64,000 bases of DNA from Cololabis saira (Eukaryota; Chordata; Actinopteri; Beloniformes; Belonidae), in the NCBI RefSeq assembly GCF_033807715.1, contig NC_084599.1:12835125-12899124 (forward strand), in the 5' to 3' direction. Positions within the stretch are counted from its first letter, which is position 1. The number at the start of each line of letters is the position of its first letter. A program made the translations under genes and the position numbers. The notes below the pieces were generated by a model. It was not told where the DNA came from. It saw only the letters and a list, made by a program, of their open reading frames with translations, and ran no database searches. Of the stretch, positions 49,865 to 60,081 are shown piece by piece.

Positions 49865-51173
49865 TCTCTTTCTTTCTCTCTTTCAGGCTCATATCCTTCC
49901 TTCCTTCCTTCCCGTACGTTGTGCGTCGATTTAACGCAGAACCATAAATCAGCTTTACACAAAAACGTCAACGGGAATTTATCGTTTTTACCGCGAGATG
50001 ACAAATTCTTACCGTGGGGAATTTTTTTGACGATATATCGTGAACGGTAAAATATCGCCCATTCCTACTTCCAACCACTATTCAAACTTTTTGTTTTCAC
50101 TGATATTAAATGTTTTAAAATTCAGATGGACTGCATGTTGTTTTGTCTTGCAGACGGTTCGCTGCTCAGCAGACAGGATGAACGAGGCTTCACGCCTCTC
50201 ATGTGGGCAGCAGCGTTTGGAGAGAAAGCAGTGGTAGACTTTCTCTTGGAAAAGGTTAAGAAGAAGACATACTGTTTATGTCAGGAAGATAAACCTTGCC
50301 ATCTTACTGATGTTTATGTCATCTTTATTGAAGGGTGCAGACCCAAAAACAATTGCAAGGGAGCGAGAGAGTGCCCTAACCCTTGCCAGCTCTGGAGGTT
50401 ATGTGGACATTGTTGAGTCTCTTCTCAGACATGGAGTTGACATTAACACCTATGACTGGGTATAGTTAGGACTTTCAATCACCAATACTTGACATCATTT
50501 GTAATAAACACAGTTGTGCTGTTTTTTTATTAACACTGTACACACTTTTTTTTTCTTAGAATGGTGGAACTCCTCTTCTTTACGCTGTAAGAGGAAACCA
50601 TGTCAAGTGTGTAGAAGCACTATTAGGTGTGTAAAATGTTTATTAATCAGAAGAAATTGAAGTACATTCAGTTTAAATGCTTTAACTCCTGTGTCGGTGC
50701 TTTCTTTCAGCCAAAGGAGCAGATATGACCATTGAGTCAGACTCTGGGTACAGTCCAATGGCCTTAGCTGTTGCCCTTGGACACAAAAAAAGTATGTATC
50801 ATGTTCCTCTACCCGCTATACATCACTTTCACAATTATTGTCAGCACTCAAGTTTGAATAAATCATTTATAGCGTTGAAGAAAAAAAACTCAGAACAACC
50901 AGCATCCTTTGCAAGTATTTAACATGATAGTCTATTGTTTTTTTCCTTGGAGATGTCTGCTTATGACTTAGAAGATTTTCAGTAGCACTCTTATTTCTGA
51001 AATTATTTCAAATTCTCTATCCAGAACCAGAGCCCAAACTCTAACCTGGAATTTATTTCTAAGAGTGTGCCGTAAAATTGTTTTGCAGAATTAACTTTTC
51101 TTTTTTTTTTTCTCCCCCAGTTCAGAAGGTTTTGGAGGACCACATCCTGAAACTCTACAAGCCACCAACATGA
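48849..51173 (+). CDS. rfxank: RFX-associated ankyrin-containing protein, eight coding exons
   Basis: Coding exons: 48849-48948, 49106-49207, 49293-49358, 50154-50254, 50334-50459, 50560-50626, 50711-50791 and 51121-51173. All join in phase to 231 residues. The first about 70 residues are acidic and low in similarity apart from [17 protein letters not shown], which matches RFXANK. Ankyrin repeats follow from about residue 70: [67 protein letters not shown], and [20 protein letters not shown], ending [17 protein letters not shown] bridges RFX5 and RFXAP in the RFX complex on the X box of MHC class II promoters in the nucleus. The human protein has about 260 residues. An acceptor immediately before the start codon indicates an upstream noncoding exon. 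Intron 3 contains a 691-bp transposon. Convergent with nr2c2ap. Confidence 0.95.
49369..50075. mobile_element. hAT-like MITE with 8-bp target duplication
   Basis: The element at 49377-50067 starts TAGGGATGGGCGGTAT and ends ATATCGCCCATTCCTA, an imperfect inverted repeat. It is flanked by perfect CTTCCAAC copies at 49369-49376 and 50068-50075. It contains a (TTTC)n expansion (about 49676-49862) and, at about 49911-49955, a fragment of the palindromic MITE found at 33134 and 33905. No transposase was seen. It lies within rfxank intron 3. Confidence 0.85.
49676..49910. repeat. (TTTC)n tetranucleotide microsatellite
   Basis: TTTC units, at first interrupted by several TGGCTCA motifs spaced 20-30 bp apart, then pure for about 80 bp. 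Open frames of Phe-Leu-Ser repeats are artefacts. Confidence 0.93.
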
Positions 51174-51544
51174 CACATGTTGAACTTAATCCATAAAAGA
51201 CATTCTGACACATCTTATCTCCGATTCACGAGCAGCTGTTGGCGATGAAGACAAATGTTATGACTTTTCAACATGACAGTTCAGCCCATATGTAGAAACA
51301 TTTACATACAAAACTGCATTTCCTAATTGATCAGATTTTCATTCCATTTAAATGCATATGTTTGTATGTCTGACATTGTATGTTTAAAGGGGACCTATTA
51401 TGGCATCTAATACCTACTAAACAGGCCTTGAATGTCTTAAAAACAAGCTTTTGATTGTTTTTGCTAAATAAATTAGAAATTCAGCCTCTAAGCCATGTCT
51501 TTATCTTCCCATTCTCTAACCTCGTAACTCCGCCGGCCGGCGGA

Positions 51545-51954
51545 GTTACCGTGTACTAACTGCATGCGATGCGAGTGAGCATCAGCGACAAAATCAATTC
51601 CATCCATCCATTTGCTTTATTTTCTATTGGACTGTCCTAACTGGCCGCAGCGACAAAGCGCTGCACAGCGCGAGCTGGCGCGCCGTTTTGAGCTGAACAT
51701 TTGTCGGATGCCCCCGCTTCTATTTTCTTCCTGCCTCTGAAAGCCGGTTGAAAGCGCTGTAGGAAACAGTCATGGATGAGGAACGGCTGATCCAGTTAGT
51801 TGAAATGAGAAGTTATCTCTATGATACCTCCTCATTTCACTACAAAAACCTCAATAAAGTGGCAGCTGGCTGGAGGGAGATGGACAGAGAGCGTCCGATG
51901 TCACGCAATGCGACGCGATAGTCGGACGCTCGCATGCAGTTAGGACACGGTGTT
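51545..51954. mobile_element. Nested TIR element with MADF fragment (Harbinger-like)
   Basis: The 21-bp ends ACCGTGTACTAACTGCATGC and, inverted at the right, ACCGTGTCCTAACTGCATGC differ at one base. GTT lies on both flanks (51545-51547, 51952-51954), compatible with a 3-bp duplication. It carries the MADF reading frame at 51772-51921. Harbinger transposons encode such Myb/MADF-type partner proteins, so I infer a deleted Harbinger-like element. Confidence 0.6.
51772..51921 (+). pseudogene. MADF-domain N-terminal fragment (transposon-derived)
   Basis: The 49-codon frame reads MDEERLIQLVEMRSYLYDTS then FHYKNLNKVAAGWREM, the first two helices of a MADF (Myb/SANT-like) domain with the conserved LYD and W residues. 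It then runs into the right terminal repeat and stops. The third helix and the rest are missing, so it is a deletion remnant, not a functional gene. Confidence 0.6.
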
Positions 51955-52573
51955 TAGTTGTGGGCGTGGTTTGCATTTTGGTTACGTAACGAAAATGCAC
52001 CGAATCTGAACGGCTCGTAGAAGTCCCATCAGACTGGACGGCTCATCCGGGCGGCTGTACAGACACCGCAGAATTTGGTTGCTTTCCTCCTTCTCTGAGT
52101 TGGCAGGCTGAGGGGAGACCACTTTATATATGTTAAAACAAGAAAAAAAACTTGTTTTTCATAATAGGTCCCCTTTAAAACAAAAAAATCATGGACGGGA
52201 CAACTAAAATGTGACGGTTGTGCTGCAGAAGAATTTTTATTTGCTTCAGGAACCAAACCATAAATTACAAAAAAACAAGTTTTACAATAAACAAAATATA
52301 TTTTAATTGAAATTATGGTTTAAATGAAAAAGGCACAATATAGGTATGGAGAGCAGAGTACAAAAGCTTTAATGACTGCAGCAAATACTTGATAGTTGTG
52401 AGATTGTGGGACATCTCTCTGAATGCATTCATACCAAAAAAGGCCAAGTTCACATCAGTTTGCAAGGTGGTAGCGCAGATGACGCGTTTCAGAGTGTCAC
52501 CACACCATCCTATACTTTACCCAGAGGTCATTTCCTCTCACGAGAAGAGGGGGAAGAAAAAAAAACGTGGTGG

Positions 52574-55276
52574 TCACGAAGCTTTTTCCCCCAGGACCTC
52601 CAAGGAATAAATTATGATTCTCCCAAAAAAGTCAGCACTATTCTCAAACATTATTTTTACTTTGTCCACCGCAATGGCCTCCTGTATGGGAAAGCTGTGG
52701 GTGTGGAGTTAAGAACAAGATAAAGATGGTAGTGATGAAAAGTGTGCCCAGGAAAATATTGTCTGATGCTTATTTTAATCCATCAAGGACAGAAACAGGA
52801 AGCCCGTTGTGTTCTTATAGTGACATATTGAGTTTCTTTAAAATTCCCGGTATTTAACATTTGGAAAAAATTACATTTTGTGTTATAACTGAGTACAAAT
52901 ATGATGCAATGCCAGTGCATGATTTAGTATTTTTTCTTTTCACCTTAAGGATTATTCACATGCTCCATATTACTGGATTAAAGCCATGACTAATATGTTA
53001 ATGTAATCAAATCACCTTTACATTTTATTTTCATAATTTTCCATATTTTCTATTGAATAAAGAAAAAAAATATCTCAACAGTTTTATTCAATTTGCCAAC
53101 CAGAATTCCCCAAACCCATCCCCAAAGGAGTGCATGCAAATGCATTTTGAGAGTGAAGGATATCTGCAGAGAGTTGTCGTCTTCTGGGTAAAAGCAGTCG
53201 AGCACTTTGAGGTCTTCTTCTTTGGGACAACCTGCAGAAAGCAAAAGTGGGAAAGCAAGTTGTATCTTGCCATACTTGCAAGCACCAGTCAGAAGGGAAG
53301 TGATAAAACGACCTGTGGGGCTTACCTTCTAATCTGCATGTTTTGGCCGAGAAGCCTCCCTGAAACTGGACCTTTATCTCCGACACTTTTACAGACCCCG
53401 GGAATTCCAGTGACACCCACTGACATTCACCCTAAAAACAGATATGACATTGATGACATCACTGCAGCTGCTTTAACATTCATTTGTCTGTGAAGGAACT
53501 GCATAAACTCAGGATAACTCTAATCATTTATCTATTCAAATTCCCATTGATTTTCAAAGTTGATGAAAAAGCCAGAACTTTGACCATTTGTATGGTTTCT
53601 AACATTTTTCTAGCATTAAAATAATCACTGCAATTCAGAAAGCATTTTGGACTTTTGACTACATTGCCTAACTACGGTGGATCACTCCTTCAGAGACAAA
53701 GCCACTTTGATTGATCTTTTTCACAGCAGATGTTTTAAACTGCCACACCATAAAAGGCCAGATGTAATGAAGCAGTGTGCTCATCAACAGGCCTTTGCAG
53801 CGAGCGGGATGCAGTCATCATTAACTGAGCTCAGCAGCTCCTAAAATAACATTTCAAATGTCTGCTGTGAGAAAGGTCTATCAACCAGCTACACAAATTA
53901 CAGAATAATGAATAATGAAAACAATAGTTTCAGTCTGTTGTGTATGTGGCAGGACAGGATGGTTATTCACAATAAAAACAAAGGTCCCTTTTTTTAAATC
54001 AGGTTTTATATTTCACACCTATGGATGAGCTGTAGTGGAGTGGTAACCTACAACACACACATACACACAAAAGAAAACGTATCCATGTCCACTGAACAAT
54101 GTGTCTCAGGAATTGTGCTGTTGATTTAAGTTAGTCTTAAACAGTGAGGCTGGACATTTCTGCACAATTCAGTGGTTCAGGGTTAAAACGATTGAGAAAC
54201 ATACCGCGGTTGAATTGGTTTGATATTGGATATTGGATATTATGAATTCAACACCCATAAAACTTGTGATACATACCACTGATTTTGGTCAAACCACTTG
54301 TGATGTGTTCATGGTCATCTAGACTATATATCACAAAACAGTAATTATTAAAAAATCATATATATGGGCTGATTTAAAAATCATATATGGGCTGATTTAA
54401 TGTGGTTTAATGAATTCAACACCCATAAAACGTGTGATACATAACACTGATTGTTTTATGGGTGTTGAATTCATTAAACCTCATTAAATCAGCCCATAAT
54501 ATGATTTTATAATAATTACTCTCTTGTGATATATAGTCTAGATGACCATGAACACATCACAAGCAATATGACCAAAATCAGTGTTATGTATCACAAGTTT
54601 TATGGGTGTTGAATTCATTAAACCACATTAAATCAGCCCATATATATGATTTTTAAATCAGCCCATATATATGATTTTTTAATAATTACTGTTTTGTGAT
54701 ATATAGTCTAGATGACCATGAACACATCACAAGTGGATTGACCAAAATCAGTGGTATGTATCACACGTTTTATGGGTGTTGAATGTTGAATATCCAATAT
54801 CAAACAAAATCAACCGCGGTGAGAAACATGCTGACAAACTGGTGAAAACATTCATCATTTAGTTGAAGTTAAAGCTCAGACTGCATTTGTGCAATTACTG
54901 AGTTACTCCTCATTAGTAGAAGACAGTTTAACTTGATGTATTATTTTTAAGGTGTAATAAACAATAATAAGTGTGAGTTAGTACCTGGTCTGAGTTCCAG
55001 CACGTCTCCTCATTGCAGTCAAACATGTACTTCTTTCCAAACTGCTTTACATCTCTGTTTAACACCGAACTCACCCTAAAACAGCAATGACAGGAACCCG
55101 CATGTAAACCTTTACATGTAAAGAGCCTTAATTACAGCAGAGCATTTGACAAGTCACGGAGATTCTGGCTCAAATAGAGTCCCTTACATATAACTAGGTG
55201 ATTCATTTACACTGGTGTAAGACTACAAATGTGTTTACCTGCTTTGTGTTTCGCCGCAAATCAGCGAGGAAGCCAT
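52574..55276 (-). CDS. nr2c2ap: Nuclear receptor 2C2-associated protein, five exons
   Basis: Exons in transcript order: 55239-55276, 54985-55075, 53326-53431, 53164-53231 and 52574-52696. They join to 141 residues (human about 139). The protein starts MASSLICGETQSR, then VSSVLNRDVKQFGKKYMFD, EETCWNSDQGECQWVSLEFP, SEIKVQFQGGFSAK, DCFYPEDDNSLQ, SFPIQEAIAVDKVKI and ADFFGRIIIYSLEVLGEKAS-stop, aligning along its length with NR2C2AP, which represses NR2C2 (TR4) transactivation by direct binding. Introns 1-3 are GT-AG. The last is AT-AC with minor-spliceosome signals; without it the C-terminus would be lost. Intron 2 contains a foldback transposon. A naive reading through the AT-AC donor gives a false tail ending in poly-Phe. 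Confidence 0.93.
52697..53163 (-). other. nr2c2ap: U12-type AT-AC intron of nr2c2ap
   Basis: In transcript sense the intron starts ATATCCTT (53163 down to 53156), the U12 AT-AC donor consensus. It ends AC at 52698-52697, with TTCTTAAC at 52715-52708, a near-perfect U12 branch motif. The branch adenosine at 52709 is 12 nt from the 3' end, in the usual range. Removing it joins NSLQ to SFPIQ in frame, giving the family sequence. No GT donor near 53164 does this. Confidence 0.92.
54194..54829. mobile_element. Foldback TIR element with 9-bp target duplication (MULE-like)
   Basis: The element at 54203-54820 starts ACCGCGGTTGA and ends TCAACCGCGGT. It is flanked by perfect GAGAAACAT copies at 54194-54202 and 54821-54829. 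Most of its 618 bp consists of inverted and direct copies of one module containing TGAATTCAACACCCATAAAA, a TGATACATA..CACTGATT block and CTAGATGACCATGAACAC. A 9-bp duplication and long foldback ends are typical of Mutator-like elements. No transposase is present. It lies in nr2c2ap intron 2. Confidence 0.8.
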
Positions 55277-56707
55277 ATCGCATTTTTAAATCGCACATTG
55301 CCGTCAAATGTTGGACTCGTGTGTTTATTTTTACGACATGACGTCATTACGCTACGCTTCTCTTTTCTTTTCGCCACTAGATGGCAGTCACGTCCCGTGG
55401 ATATATAACATGTTCCTCTCAACAACAAATTACATATAAAAGTAAGCTGATCTTCATTTATAGATCCGTTCAGGAGCTGAGAGTATTGAACATTGAACCT
55501 AGTTCGACTCTAGTTTTGGGCTGCACTGCTCTCCATCTATGTGTTTATCCCTAAAGCTCTCATATCTGGTTTGTCCACGTGAGATTTAAAGGGCAGGGAG
55601 ATAAGAATCGATTAGGAAGATAGGGCCGCATTCAGTGAAGCCGAATCGATCCTCCAACCGATTTCAACCTTCAAATGAAACACAGGTTAACAAAAGAGAC
55701 ATGGACAATGATGACGTATGTGTTTTCAGACAAATGTGCAGATGATTTTCTTTTTTTCCGGTTCATTGCCCAGGGACCAACATTAGGTTAAGGTTTTACT
55801 GCTTTCCTTAGGGAACCGTGTTCCTATACTTCTATTTCATAACCTGGGAAGCAATAACTGAGAATGTGTGTATGTGTGTCATTAAAGCCACGTGGTTAAG
55901 TGCAGATGGAGAAGTCCTGCTGAGGTTTTGTCACAAGTGTCTTCTCAGTGGAGATAATCAATTGCCCTGAAATACAAAACCTGATGAAATTCAGCCTCCG
56001 TGAAAATTGCACACGGGGGCTGGGGAGGGTGACTCTATTATGATGTTTGGATGCCCCTCCACCACACTCAACCCTTCCAACACACAAGTCACCACTGCTA
56101 CTACAGCAACAATGAATTAAAAAAAAAAAAAAATTGACATTTATTATTTAAGTATTACAGCTATTTTAAGCTAAATTATTACATTTTCAGGGGCTCAAAA
56201 GCATTTCGACAAAAGAAGTTAATTGGGCAGGTACTGTCCATTATGTCGTTACTTCAGGAAAAATGAAGCAGATAAAAGGGCTGGAGTTGAGTTAATGATA
56301 ATAATCTTTATTTGTCAGAATATATTTCGATTGATTGATTTAACTTTTTATTTACGTGTCATGCACATGAAGTGCCCAGCCCGAGTGGGCTTACAAGACA
56401 CCAAAAAAAGAAAAAGGAACATAAAGCAAATATATATCTCTCGAAACACCCTGAAATGAGTCCTCTGCTTTAACCCATCACTGGTTGCACCAGGAGCAGT
56501 GGGCTGCCATTGTTCCTGTGCCCGAAGAGCAGTTATGCGGTTAAGGGCCTTGCTAAGGGGCCCATAGTGGTTCACCTCAGTTGCCAACCTGGGGACTTGA
56601 ACCTGGGATACTGAGGTACGTACCAGGTACTGAGTTGGTATTTGGCAGCTGTTTGACTAGCGCTACCAATATGAAGTCCTAGTAGATCTCAGTGCAAGGG
56701 AAGAAGG

Positions 56708-56749
<42 letters not shown>

Positions 56750-56756
56750 GCATCAG

Positions 56757-56795
<39 letters not shown>

Positions 56796-57036
56796 GTAAC
56801 TACAAGAGTATGGCAAAAATCTTAGATGTGGCAAAATTAACAGTTTGATATTTTCTTAGGAATAAAACTCTGGTTAGCTCAACCGCATCAACCAAAGTGG
56901 ATGTCTAATACTTCTGGACCTGACTGTACATGTTCAGGAGTAAATAGATGAATGAAAAAAACAAACAAACAAAAAACCCAAACAAACATGAACATCACTC
57001 TGGGAATGTCTTTGGAAGTTTGCAAACATGTTACTC
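55277..57036. other. Intergenic region upstream of nr2c2ap
   Basis: No gene was recognised. About 56295-56650 looks like a dispersed fish repeat (CAGTGGGCTGCCATTG, then a GGTTCAAGTCC-type box on the reverse strand). A (ATC)n microsatellite occupies about 56711-56794. Confidence 0.5.
56711..56794. repeat. (ATC)n microsatellite
   Basis: CATCAT repeats with two CATCAG interruptions near 56750. Confidence 0.95.
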
Positions 57037-57842
57037 AGAAGTACGGCGCCTGTGAAGGATCATGCAATATATTTTTAATGTTGACAGAATCGAGCGCACG
57101 TTTTATTGACTTGTTCGCGCGATTTAATAAAACGTGAGCACATTTAATTAACTCGTGTGCACGTTCTATTAAGTCGTGTGCACGTTCTATTAAACTGTGC
57201 GCACAAGTTAATATAACGTGCTCACGAGTTATTAAATCATGAACACGATTTAATCAATTTAATATGTGGGTAGAGAGCAGGTAGGCGCGGGGTAAGTGAG
57301 TGTGCGCATGCGTGTGGCGGTTGGTCGGAGCTCGTTGGGAGGAGCGTCAGTTGAGCGGCTTCCTGGGCCTTGGAGTTGTCCCAAAATAAAATCAATGATG
57401 AGACCTAGATCATCATAATTCCGACCACGGAGATTACTTGCTCTAAGCATTCTTTTTAAAGTGGCTAGACTGATCACTATACCATGTTGGGTGGCTAGAG
57501 TTGCCAGAATTTCTTTTTGCGCCATGCCTAACCCATGGTAAATTCTTAGGAGATCCATGTTTAAAGGATCTTAATGCCCTTATGGCTGATAAGGGACGCA
57601 TTACAGCACGATTGAATATAACGTGCGCACGTTTATTACATTTTGATCAAGGGTATCGTACTAATGATTTTATGATATATTGTGCGCACAATTTTCCAAA
57701 ATGTGCGCACGCTTTGTTAATCGTACCCACACTTTAATGAATTGTGCTCACGATGAGACATAACGTGCTCTCGATTAACTTTAACGTGGCCACGAAGTTA
57801 CTTTTTTTTCTTCACTTGAGCTCTTACAGGCTCCGTACAGAA
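57037..57842. mobile_element. TIR element with 21-bp palindromic subterminal arrays
   Basis: The left end GTACGGCGCCTGTGA (57041) is inverted at the right as TTACAGGCTCCGTAC (to 57838), with two mismatches. Both sides are flanked by AGAA (57037-57040, 57839-57842), a 4-bp duplication. Inside each end is an array of 21-bp units (57091-57256 and about 57604-57800) built on a CGTGNGCACG-type palindrome followed by an AT-rich TTNATTAA. A reverse-strand ORF fragment (57259-57558) lies between them. A 4-bp duplication and an integrase-like protein suggest a Ginger-like or related DDE element; the assignment is tentative. Confidence 0.75.
57259..57558 (-). pseudogene. Integrase-type transposase N-terminal fragment
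   Basis: The 99-codon frame begins MDLLRIYHGLGMAQKEILAT then ISLATLKRMLRASNLRGRNY and IIDFILGQLQGPG, a helix-turn-helix region I recognise from fish proteins that continue into an integrase-like DDE core. After GPG the similarity ends and the remaining 32 residues are unrelated, so the catalytic core is deleted. It is flanked on both sides by the 21-bp arrays of the host element, hence a transposon remnant. Confidence 0.6.
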
Positions 57843-58383
57843 GTCCTGCCTCAACAATTAATTTTCAAACTGCTCTTTTTTTGTGGCAAAATTAATTTCC
57901 TGGACTGGAGCCAAGTTGGATGCCCGTCTGGCCAGCAGTCCCATGAGAGTGATGGATGAGTGATGAGCTGCTGTTGTGGCCCCTCGAACGGTGTCCATGT
58001 GGGACTCTAATGATGTCGAGTCGGCTGCAATGGGCCCTTCGTCCTAAGAATGCACAATATGCTCATTTTGTGTTGTTGCCAGAATAGTTGGAGAGGATGT
58101 CTCAAATTAAGTAACTCACATTAAACCATGTTCAAATTATTTATGCATATGGTGGTTTTATTTCACAAATCACACACTCGAACAAACTGTTAGCATAATG
58201 GATCCTGCACATTTGTGCAGCACTACGGTTACTGTTTCCGTGCCTCAAGTGAGCAAAAGATCAAATGAACATTTTCTCAACATGTCAAATTTCTTTGGAC
58301 TGTGAACATGTTAAGAATAACATGGTGGTTTTTTCATGGTTATGAAAACAGTTTTGATCAATCATCTCTATAGGAGCCAAATA

Positions 58384-58674
58384 TGTTATGAGTTGTTGTT
58401 CACTCTGTGTGTGTATGGGTGTCGCTGTGTTGTTACCTGAGGCGCAAGTATAAAGGGGGTTACGTCACTGTTGTTTGGCAGGTGTTTGACCCGGAAGGGC
58501 AAAAGGTTTTTGACCACTGTGGCGCTAACTGCCAACGTTTTCTTTGTCTGATGAACTGTCCATGAAATCGGAATAAATTCATCTTTAATTGCATCAGAAG
58601 AACAGCGTCCTGGCTCTTCCGTCGCTGCCGGGAACGTGAGCAGCAGCAGCCAAAAGTGCGTTGACTAGGTTACA
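58384..58674 (+). repeat. Possible solo LTR
   Basis: Begins TGTTATG and ends GGTTACA. It contains a TATA-like TATAAAG at 58449, GGAATAAATTC at about 58570 as a possible polyadenylation signal, and GC-richer sequence towards the end. The size and layout suit a solo long terminal repeat, but I found no flanking target duplication. Confidence 0.35.
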
Positions 58675-58899
58675 TCTCAGTAGCTTAAAGCATTAGGCTG
58701 AGATCCTTCAATCTCTAAAAGAAAAGTGATTAGTTTTGTTGTCTTATGGAAAATCAGCTTTTGCTTACATATTATGTTTCATCATCAGTTTTATATAGTT
58801 CAATTAAAAGTTTCTGACAGAGATGTTTGGAGATAATCTTCTCCTCCTCCATGTTCTACTTCACTTCGGTTTTGCATGTTAGTGATGACCATAACAACA

Positions 58900-58925
58900 T
58901 ACCGTAATTTCGCGACCATAAGGCG

Positions 58926-58956
<31 letters not shown>

Positions 58957-60081
58957 GTGCCGGTCGCCCTATGAAACGGTGCGCCATATCTATGCTTTGG
59001 GTGAAGCCCGGGGGAGTGGCGGACGTGAAGGAGACCATCCACAGACAAGGGGGAAGGGGGGGTGTGTGAAGCACCCGTGGTCTGCGGACGTGAATGACAC
59101 CAGCCACAGACGTTAAAGGGGGAAGGTGGGGGGTGTGAAGCACCCATGGTTTGCGGACGTGATGAAGAAGAAGAAGAGTTTGAAGGATTTGCTTGATGTG
59201 TACGGTAAAGTGAAATAAAGTACAATCAAAATAAGTTTTGCTCCCGCTTTATTTTTTAAATAAGCACACGTGCGTGTGTTCTGTGTTCTGCAGCGCGTGT
59301 GACGCGCACTGCTGCAACCCGACTTCCAGGTTCCCAAAGTGGGATCAGATCAAATTCTCCTGGTTCCCACCCGCTTTAGGAGCAGGGATTTCAGGGGTCT
59401 GTCCCAGGTCGGATCAACTTCAACCTGCAAGATTTTCAGGCAAATCTGACGGTTTGATCTCCGGTAACCAAGATGCAGAGGATGCGCTCAGGAGCCGCCA
59501 GGCTCCCGCCGCGGGTTTGCCGGGCCAGGGCGCACCATCCCCGGGGCAGATCCGGCCGAAATGCCGCTGGTCTTTCCCCGGGAGCCCCTGCTCCCATACA
59601 GGTGGGTGGCTTCGGCCCCAGCCGGTCCGAACAGGTCACATTCCCGGTTAAAGCCGCTGTGACGCGCGCTGCTCCACCCCGCTGGGGAGAGACGGGCTCT
59701 GCGCGGTGGAGGATCCGCACAACGGGGTATGAAAAGTTTATTTACTGTTGTGCAGAAAGTGTCTGACACCGAGGAAATTCGGACTGGCGCAGCTGAATTA
59801 GTGGAGCTCTTTAATGCAGAAACAGAGGTTTTGCTCCTGCTCTATTTTTTAAATAAGCGCTTGTGTGCTTGTGTGTGCGTTCTGCATGTGTGTGCGTTCT
59901 GCAGCGGGTGTGTGTGTTTTCCGGCCGGCATGTTTTGCGGCACGCGTGTGTGCAGCTCTGCTCTGTAGACTGCGCCTTTTGGGTCGGTGCGCCATATGTA
60001 TGTTTTAAATCTAAAAATGACACACAAAAATGAGGGTGCGCCTTTCCACACGGTGCGCCGAATGGTCGCGAAAATACGGTA
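58900..60081. mobile_element. TIR element (CCGTAATTTCGCG ends, TA flanks)
   Basis: The element at 58902-60079 starts CCGTAATTTCGCGACCATAA and ends CGAATGGTCGCGAAAATACGG, an imperfect inverted repeat flanked by TA on both sides. It carries GTGCGCC/GGCGC motifs inside both ends. A CTC-TATTTTTTAAATAAGC-type block is duplicated near 59240 and 59840, and a GTGAAGCACCC module twice near 59065 and 59140. At 1178 bp it has no recognisable transposase, although GC-rich open frames of about 90-140 codons occur. Confidence 0.75.

Larger units (their letters stand above)
51384..52178. mobile_element. TTAA-flanked TIR element
   Basis: The element at 51388-52174 begins AGGGGACCTATTATG and ends CATAATAGGTCCCCT, a perfect 15-bp inverted repeat. 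It is flanked by TTAA on both sides (51384-51387 and 52175-52178). A TTAA duplication fits piggyBac or Kolobok; I cannot choose. Inside it is a second TIR element at 51548-51951. Confidence 0.85.
51174..52573. other. Convergent 3' intergenic region rfxank / nr2c2ap
   Basis: Holds the 3' UTRs of both genes. The only clear forward AATAAA (51467-51472) lies inside the TTAA-flanked element at 51388. A reverse AATAAA (TTTATT, 52236-52241) is the candidate for nr2c2ap. Confidence 0.5.

Noticed and set aside
53050..53163. Read-through of nr2c2ap exon 4 into a Trp/Phe-rich tail
   Set aside because: This is intron sequence beyond the AT-AC donor; the conserved C-terminus is in the exon at 52574-52696.
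56580..56620. GGTTCAAGTCC-like box on the reverse strand, possible tRNA or SINE
   Set aside because: No matching A box or cloverleaf arms at the right spacing; better explained as part of a dispersed repeat.
57091..57800. CRISPR-like appearance of regularly spaced palindromic repeats
   Set aside because: The units are contiguous 21-bp repeats without unique spacers, in a vertebrate genome, and bounded by transposon ends.
59238..59968. GC-rich open frames of 80-140 codons inside the TA-flanked element
   Set aside because: Frames overlap on both strands in CpG-rich sequence and show no transposase motif.
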